64,000 bases of DNA. Origin: Cornus controversa (Eukaryota; Streptophyta; Magnoliopsida; Cornales; Cornaceae). How positions within the stretch are numbered: the stretch's first letter is position 1; every line of letters starts with the position of its first letter. The stretch is taken from contig CM048850.1 in the NCBI GenBank assembly GCA_026545225.1, positions 24,354,297-24,418,296 on the forward strand, read 5' to 3'. A program made the position numbers and the translations under genes. This document shows positions 57,048-64,000 of the stretch, one piece after another. The notes below the pieces were generated by a model, which was given only the letters and a program-made list of their open reading frames with translations, ran no database searches and had not been told where the DNA came from.

Positions 57048-59852
57048 CTATTTCATTTCAATCTATGAGTTTTGTTATTTAGCTGTTAAGTTCTTCTGTT
57101 GTACAATCAATTCCTATTTCATTTATGTATGAATGAAACTAAAGATGAATCCTTTATTTAAATCATATTCTGCAAAATGTTGAGATAACATTTTTGGCAT
57201 ATGCAATAAGATTCTTCACTTTGATATAACATTTAGATTTTAGAGGGTTAGTTAATTGCATGTTTGAGAACTTGATTCCAAGCCTCATAGCCATAATAGT
57301 CTATCTAATAAATCTCCTGTCAACATATTCAAGTAATTAATCTTTCAGTTCCATGAATTTGAAAGATTTGTAGTCGAATACCGTTTTCATGAAATGTAAA
57401 ATAGGATCCAAAAGTCCATTTATTTATAATTAACCCTAAACTAAACTAAACTAAACTACCAAATTGAAGGTAAATTTGTGGCCTTCAAACACATACATGA
57501 CTGATAGTTTAAAGGTTTCTGAGAGTTTATAGTTAGTTTTATCTGGTGAAAGCTAAAATAGAGTGGTATTTTTCCATAATTTGATACTAAGAAAAACTCA
57601 CTAGCTCTCCAGATAAAAGAAAAAAAAAAATTGCTAAAATCAATAGAATCGGGTAAATTTTCTGACCAGTTGATTCTGATATCATGCTACTGAAACCTTG
57701 TATCAAGATTGGAATGCAAAGAAATAGGTTATTGTTGTACTCACTATTTGATTTTTATGAAAATTTGAGTAACTTGAAACAAGAATGAAATCAACTAGTG
57801 ATAAAAGAATTTACACTAAAGTGAATTTTCTTTTATATTCGTTGAACCAATAGTCATTAAGCACAAATCACAAGAAGAAGTTCAAAGCCATGAAAGCTCA
57901 AAGCATGTCCTTAGAATCTTATATGGGTTCCATTTGAGTTATTACATTAATTGTTATTTTGTATCTATACATAGGAAACTTCATTCAAAACAATCAACTT
58001 GGATCGAGTTGTTCAAAAAAGGGGAAAAAAAAATTTATAAGTTCGAAATCGAAACTGAAACCGAAACCCCTCTCAGAGAGGTAATGGTCTTTGAAGTAGT
58101 AAGAATCCAAAACCTCCATTATTGACCGTGTGTGGTCCATAACTCCATATATAAGTTATTCAAATTAGTAGACAATTTTAATTGGAAGAAAGAGTGGACA
58201 TTGCCTATGTGAATTCATCACTCTTAAGAAATATCTAGTGTAAATTATATTATATATAATTATGTTGGCGGGTTTCATCAATTATTACAAGTTTATTAGT
58301 CTCTCTCTGGAGAGAAATTATTACAGTCTTGGAATCATTGGTATCAGCCAATTACAAATTGACACGCAATATAATAGAAAATATCACTCCATCAATAATT
58401 AGATGTGTTAGGGATACAATACCCTTGAAATATTCTATACTTTCTCTAACTTGTGATTAGCTTGAACTCAATGGTTCGTGAACATCTAATAATTTCTCGT
58501 GTATTGATCATCCAAGAATGAATTGTTGGCATTTTTTTTAATAGATGAATTAATATATTCTATTCTATTGCACCAAAACGCGTCATTTCGTGACTTAATC
58601 AGGGACTCTTATTTACTCTCTCTCTCAAGGTGGTTCTGAAAAACCTTGTGGTAAGATTGGAATGAAAGAATTATTGGTCATAAAGTAACTTTATTTTTCG
58701 GAAATAATTTTTTGTACCAAACATCCAATGTAACAAATCCAGAAGATTGATATGTTTTTTTCCTGATAGTCTCAATTTAGCCATTAGCTGGACCATGTTA
58801 TAAAAAATTACCCAAAATCAAAGATTACTGTGGTCCACTATTAAAAAATTACCCAATTTTTTTTTGAAATTCTAACGCAAATCAATGTACGAAACCCAAT
58901 TCATAATCAACAAACAACAAAATTCTAAAAATAAATTTATAAAAAAAATACTAAACGATATTGACCAACTGATAACTTTTTCTTTTATTTTCTAAAGTTG
59001 TAACTCAAATTCAACACCCTTCCTGCCTCAATTTATTACAGCACAGTACAATAAACAAGATAATTCAACAAAACATACTCAAATATCCTAACTCGATCGT
59101 GATTTTTAAGAATGTTTTTTTGTATTCTAATACTTTTGATTTTTTTTAACACAATCAGGATGACCATCTCATTTTAATCACAAAACAACATTGAATTTTT
59201 TTTGTGCCGCTCGAGAAGAACTTCTTTGGTGTTTTAGGTAATTTCAGATCGAGGTCGATTCGTTATATGCTTACGTCACTTTATTTCTATTGTTATTTCA
59301 ATTCCATTCACTCTATCCCTCCTCAAAAGTGCATCTTTTGAAAACTCTGATCTTTTCTCAGATCATCCAACACAATAAAAATTTTTGTATCAAATTTAAC
59401 GCAAAACAATTAAATAAACAAAATAATATTAACAAAATACACATACGTACCTACCTAAATACGCTAACTCGTGATTTATTTGGAGATTTTTAAAAAATTT
59501 AATGATTCATAGAAAATTTCAACACAATTATGATGACCATCTTAATTTAATCACTAAACATGTCAATGAATTTTTATCACAGTACGTGTTGGAAGCAACT
59601 ATTATCCTTTTTGGACGGAAGTATTTTCTTGATCATTTTCATACTTTCAGCTACTATATATAGTCTTATCTGAAAACAGAAAACAAAAGAAAAGAAATAC
59701 TCTCGGCAACTATATGATATTGTCGGTGATGTATTATCACTACTTGATGCATTAACTGTTTTAGATATAAAGCAACGGAATCACTCGCGTTGATAATCGT
59801 GGAATCATTTTACACAGCCGAGCCTTGTGCGTAATCGCGTTGATTATCGCGG
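57048..59852. other. No gene recognised (2.8 kb)
   Basis: AT-rich, short frames only. CTAAACTAAACTAAACTA at ~57,432 is a short pentanucleotide tract. Two segments (59,080-59,230 and 59,460-59,590) share phrases such as CACAATCAGGATGACCATCT, suggesting a diverged local duplication. Confidence 0.45.
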
Positions 59853-60367
59853 AATCTACGATTCTTGTCAAAGAAAATGTTGCGAGCAAGCAAGTTCTTG
59901 CGTTTCCTTGTATAGGTATTTTCCGTCTTTGCAATGTCTTTGATGGAAGAACAAGATGAGGCATCTACAAGACTAGTAAAAGATTTCGACTCACCACAGT
60001 AGAACTTAGATATGCCCTTCTTGATCGGTAAGACTGCCTCCAAGGAATCCATAGTGTCCAATGATCCTTTAAAAGAGCTCTGAACCTCACCATCGCCAGA
60101 GTCACTATCGTTGTCCGGCGCCCCACCGGACGAATCACTATCCCTCCCGATCGACGACGAGCTGGATGACTCCAACTCCTCCTTAAGCTCTTGAACTGCG
60201 TTCTTGGCCGTCGTAGTACCAACCGGTAACATCCGATCAGCGGCCAAAATCCTGTTTACTTGCCTGCAAGCCTTCGGTGAATCATCGATTGGTGTAAAGG
60301 ACATTCCATGGACGAACCCTGAGTGTTCGATCCAATTACCAGTATTACTCTCGAGAGGGATCGACAT
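59853..60367 (-). pseudogene. OXS3-like protein, copy 4, C-terminally truncated
   Basis: Starts MSIPLESNTGNWIEHSGFVH at 60,367. It keeps ELESSSSSSIGRDSD, LDTMDSLEAVLPIKKGISKF, SKSFTSLVDASSCSSIKDIA and YTRKRKNLLARNIFFDKNR, then runs into unrelated sequence at ~59,856 (stop at 59,810). The upstream leader is open in the same frame as far as 60,688, but MSIPLESN is the start shared by three copies. This copy has the family consensus LPIKKG, unlike copy 3 (LSIKKG). It lacks the SKRAAN tail. Promoter and leader are present. Confidence 0.75.
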
Positions 60368-60548
60368 GGTTACAAAAAGCCAATCAAAGCACACAAACAG
60401 AATTATACAAACATTGGTTTGTGCATATATGTATATAGAATTATAGAAACGATATATTAGAGAGAGAGGGAGAGAGAGAGACCGAATAAATTGAGGAAAA
60501 TAAACCCTTATCATCATCCAGACAAACTTATGAACAATACATAAAAGT

Positions 60549-60558
60549 CTATTTATAG
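60549..60558 (-). promoter_or_regulatory. Putative TATA box of OXS3 copy 4
   Basis: CTATAAATAG on the minus strand, ~180 bases upstream of the ATG, at the same place as in copies 1 and 3. Confidence 0.55.
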
Positions 60559-60704
60559 GTACATAATTTTGAAGGCTAAGTAAAATTAGGAAACAAGAAA
60601 TCCCATTCCTAGAGGGTTTAGGAGAAAGTGAAAGAAATTTATTAGGAAAAAATATATAATCTAAATTAGGAAATATATAATCTAGCAATCCTACAAACTC
60701 AAAG

Positions 60705-60935
60705 TGTAATATCCCGTAATTTTGGAAGTTTTTTAATTTTAATTTAAATGCTTTATTTTGGAGATTTTTTTATATTATTGACGGTTTAAACCACCGAAAA
60801 ATGACTTCAGAACCGCTGAAAAATTGCCAAAAGATTACCGACGGTGATGGTTAATTTTTACCAACAATTTACTATGAACTGCCGGTAAATCACTGACGGT
60901 TTTAAAAAAACTGCCGAAAAAATCCCTTTTTTTTT
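60705..60935. repeat. LTR-like start plus CACTA-like subterminal repeats, OXS3 copy 4 side
   Basis: TGTAATATCCCGTAATTTTG, then GACGGTTTAAACCACCG, AACCGCTG, TTACCGACGG and CTGACGGTTTTAAAAAAACT in alternating orientation. Direct counterpart of 22,877-23,100. Followed by module E copy 2 to ~61,576. Confidence 0.5.
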
Positions 60936-61576
60936 TTTCCTTCCCTCCCATCACTACTTTCCGACAACATTAGTGTACATTTTTACATTTTGAAATCACC
61001 AAAAGCAATTTAAAAGGGAGGGAGGGGACGGAACAGAGAAGATTTGTTGAAGAACTCTGATAAAGTTACAGCCCCCTGTTATTTGTATTCCTAACCTAAC
61101 ACATTGTTGTGCATGCAGAACCACTCAATTGGAATGGCGATTCCTACTAAATCTCCACTCAGTTAAAAAACAAAATTACTAAATCTCCACTCAGTTAAAA
61201 AAAAAAATTAACCCAAAAAGAGTAGATATACAATGAAGAAAAACAAGAGAATCAAGACATCTCATATTCTGTAAAATAGGCAAGAATATCTCATTTTCAT
61301 TCCATCGCATATAACAAAAATTCACATCTAATTAATAAGATAGTAATTTGAAACATTTCTTCAGTTGTAAATATCCACAAACTACAACCAACAATTTGGA
61401 ACAATTACATGAATCAACTTAATTCTATGCACAAATTCACTTCAACTTATCTGCTAAAAATCCTATACAGAATTAAATATAGTATGAGCATTCTTATTCT
61501 TTTGCTGCTGCTGCTGCAAAAAGTTAGAACCACTCCATTGGTCAGATACAAACGGCAATGACAGTGATGTTGTCAA

Positions 61577-61848
61577 CAGAACCACTCCATTGGTCTGATA
61601 TAAGCGACAATGACAGTGATATTGTCAACTTTACCTCCCATGTATTCTTTTCCAGCCTTCTGAACAATTTATTTCAAACGGAGTACTACTAAATCTGTCC
61701 AGAGAATAAGCTAATTGTTGTGGGATGTAGTCTTCTTCTACACCATGTTCCACCAATTCTTCAATCTCGCTTATATGCACATTGCCAAACAATCCATCAC
61801 TTCCAGTAACAATGACATCTCCCAGTTTTACTCAAACGGTGAGCTCCT
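61577..61848 (-). pseudogene. PP2C-type protein phosphatase, C-terminal fragment, copy 2
   Basis: The minus strand reads VKLGDVIVTGSDGLFGNVHI, SEIEELVEHGVEEDYIPQQL and STPFEIN; after a one-base frame break it reads VQKAGKEYMGGKVDNITVIV and AYIRPMEWF. GDVIV.G.DGLFDN and GGK.DNITV are PP2C motifs whose Asp residues bind the catalytic Mg/Mn ions; the DGLFDN Asn/Asp context has become DGLFGN here. The frame break is shared with copy 1. Unlike copy 1, this copy runs unbroken into module G, so it shows the older arrangement. Confidence 0.7.
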
Positions 61849-63300
61849 GTGGCTGGATCAAATATTTTTAATTAGTACCAAATCAAAATGTTAAAATTAA
61901 AAGAACTATATAAGAATAAAAGTTTGAACTTTATACCATATATAATAAATAGTAACTCATAAGCTTGTTATATATATATATATATATATCCAAGTAGTAT
62001 ATATTGTAGTGACTCTTAATTCTTCAGGGGACATTAATCCCATTTGACCCTGCAGTGTTAATTAATGTTGAGCCTAAATAACAACCATAGATTCCAGGTG
62101 ACTGGCTTCACAGTAAAAAAATTATCTTTCTACCTCGTCATTGTCACGTTAGCAAGCCAAGACACTTCAATAATCAGTGCATAATTTGAATAATTGACAC
62201 AATTGAGATGTTTAAGAAGATAATCAGTGCACTCTCTTATTCACACACCTTTGACCTAATACATAAGCAGCAGAAGCATACATGAGTATCTCTAGAATAA
62301 ACACCCTAATCAGTATCTAAGGAAATTGAACAATTGAGATGTACTACAAAGCAGATGTACATAAATTAGAAACTGCATTGCAGTCTGCATACAGAGAAAT
62401 TAGGTAGTGAGCATACTAGTGACAATTTATACTTATTTTATTCAGAACTACAAAAAATCTATATTTAGTGGGGAAAAAAAACTAATGATTTAATTCAACT
62501 CTTCTGTACAACTAATATCCACTTCAAATTGAAACATGACCTCAAAAGCCTAACTAAGAAACCAAATTAAACCTCAAAATAATCAATACACCATTCAATT
62601 ACAAAACTATGAAAAAAAATGATTTAGAAGATAGATAGAAAAACACAGGCAGGTGTATTTCATGATACAATCAAACAGGTTTGAGAAAGCACTAGAAAAT
62701 TCACACTTAATCCAACACAGAGAGCTTCGGAAACTCAAGCAATCACCTAATCCAGAAGACGATCGATGCCTTCTTAATCAATCACCTAATCCAGAAGACG
62801 ATCGATGCCTTCTTAATCAATCACCTAATCTAGAAGTCAAATCAAGCTCCAACCTCAAGTGTTCGACCTCGGCTTGGTCAGGTTCACGAGCTTTTCGAGC
62901 TGGGCTCGAAACTCGTATAGAGATACAGATATTACACACACAAAACACACACATGCACAGATCTATCATACACATATTACACACACGCATATATAGAATG
63001 CACATATCTGTCTAAAACTAAATTTCCATCAAAAGAAATTTCATACAAAATTATAAAAAGTAGAAATACCTCGAAAATCACCGATCTCGCCAAAGCCATC
63101 GTCACCGTCCTCCCATGCCACGAGAGAGAGAGAGAGAGAGGGCAAACACAAAATACAGATCGGCAGTCGTGAGTTGGGACTTAGGATGTAGAGAGAGGAG
63201 TGCGGGCCTTGCGGCTAGGGTTGAGAGTAATTGAGTGGTTAAAGAATATATAGAGATGGGCTTTCAGAACATGGGCTTAGGTTTGACCTATGTTAATTCT
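61849..63300 (-). repeat. Module G, copy 2, with a probable first exon
   Basis: Counterpart of 29,431-30,957. A 30-base open piece at 63,099-63,070 (minus) reads MALARSVIFE and ends at GGTATTTC in phase 0. It lies ~150 bases downstream of a TATA-like CTATATATTC (63,247-63,256) and a CCCTAG-containing leader. This may be the first exon of the PP2C gene or of a separate captured gene; no middle exons are recognisable. A ~39 bp unit around ACGATCGATGCCTTCTTAAT is present twice here (62,745-62,820) but once in copy 1. Confidence 0.5.
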
Positions 63301-63439
63301 CATGGACATCGTCCATTTTATTTTTAAAAAGTTTGGCAATGCATTTTGTTGATTTGGTTGGGCTGGTCTAAAGTTATAAGTTTAAAATAATATGTTCATT
63401 ATTTGTGGCTGTTCTAAACAAACTGCTGCTAAGCCAATT

Positions 63440-63622
63440 ATTTTTGACTGTTTTCAAGAAAGTGCCGGTATTCTTAGTCATTTTCGGCGGTTTAAAATAA
63501 ACCGCTAGAATTCTTAGTCATTTCTGACGGTTTTTAAAAACCGCCGGTAATGACTTCAAATTTTCGACACTTCCAATACTACCGGTCAAAACTCGCTGAA
63601 AAATACTAAATATGTTGTAGTG
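63440..63622 (-). mobile_element. CACTA-like transposon terminus, copy 3
   Basis: Longer version of the end at 1-103: GTCATTTTCGGCGGTTTAAA and CTGACGGTTTTTAAAAACCG blocks, then TGTTGTAGTG at 63,613-63,622, followed by TCA. ATTCTTAGTCATTTTCGGCG and ATTCTTAGTCATTTCTGACG form a short tandem repeat inside. Confidence 0.6.
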
Positions 63623-64000
63623 TCATGTCCCAATTCTGCGGATTAATGTATAAGAAAATCATGTATTATATAGTAGGCAATTTCAGGCACTTTTTTTTTC
63701 CTTTCTATTTTCTTGAAGAAATTTATCCTTTTAAGTCCTGTATTGACAAATTTATCTGTTTATTTGAAAAATGAAAGATGAAGGTTATTTTGACAAATGA
63801 GTGTATGAGATTTTTCAAAGAGACATAAATAAAATAAAATTGAATGGTAGCCTGACATATGTGCAAGGAAGCACAGATACGATATGAGTACGACTATACA
63901 ACAAATTTTAGAAAAAAAAAAACATAATAAGGATATGGTATGATACGACAATATATAAAAAATATAATATTATACTTTTATATATACATAAAAAATTAAT
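63623..64000. repeat. Duplicated module A, copy 3 (cut by the window end)
   Basis: Matches 104-480 and 31,065-31,440 nearly base for base, so the duplicated series continues past the window. Confidence 0.75.

Noticed and set aside
59810-60688. Longer 292-codon reading of OXS3 copy 4
   Set aside because: The extra ~107 N-terminal codons are the leader and TATA region read through by chance. Copies 1 and 3 have stops there and share the MSIPLESN start.

Overview
The window is nuclear plant DNA: AT-rich, full of retroelement relics, with spliceosomal GT-AG introns and plant-specific gene families (WAT1-related, OXS3, DOG1-domain, DHQ dehydratase/shikimate dehydrogenase). A relic of a TIR-NBS-LRR gene points to a eudicot. 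I cannot name the species. Almost every recognisable host gene is partial, broken or duplicated, so this reads as an accessory, repeat-driven region rather than a gene-dense one.

Left part (1-33 kb) is a mosaic of segmental duplications. A CACTA-like transposon end followed by a ~1.8 kb module (A) occurs at 1, at 31 kb and at 63.5 kb. A ~5.4 kb block holding a decayed minus-strand WAT1-like transporter gene occurs at 4.4-9.8 kb and 14.3-18.5 kb. Each block leads into a TATA-containing module (H) and a minus-strand OXIDATIVE STRESS 3-like (OXS3) copy. Inside the array lie two N-terminal fragments of a DOG1-domain gene joined to H at the same point, an orphan RGG-box exon and a 2,800 bp solo LTR with a 5 bp target duplication. 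Direct repeats of about 60 bp (R1-R5) sit at the junctions, and their flanks look like reciprocal products of unequal crossing-over. From 22.9 to 33 kb follow PP2C fragments, module G, a TIR-NBS-LRR relic and a LINE relic.

Middle part (33-59 kb) is mostly single-copy. It holds an RTE-type LINE relic, an unrecognised broken two-exon gene, a 3' LTR with its polypurine tract, a large inverted LTR related to the solo LTR, a ~160 bp minisatellite, and three host loci: a single-exon probable NOL11-like gene with one frameshift (46.0-47.2 kb), an unrecognised two-exon small gene (48.3-49.5 kb), and a YLPM1-like P-loop kinase pseudogene with two premature stops that ends after its Walker A exon (50.1-53.9 kb). 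Copia and LINE relics and the last two exons of a DHQ dehydratase/shikimate dehydrogenase gene follow.

Right part (59.8-64 kb) repeats the order OXS3 - CACTA-like subterminal repeats - PP2C - G - CACTA end - A seen at 21.7-32.8 kb. The single-copy island is therefore flanked by two direct copies of one module series.

No tRNA, rRNA or CRISPR array was seen. Protein identities come from recognising conserved motifs by eye; no database search was run.
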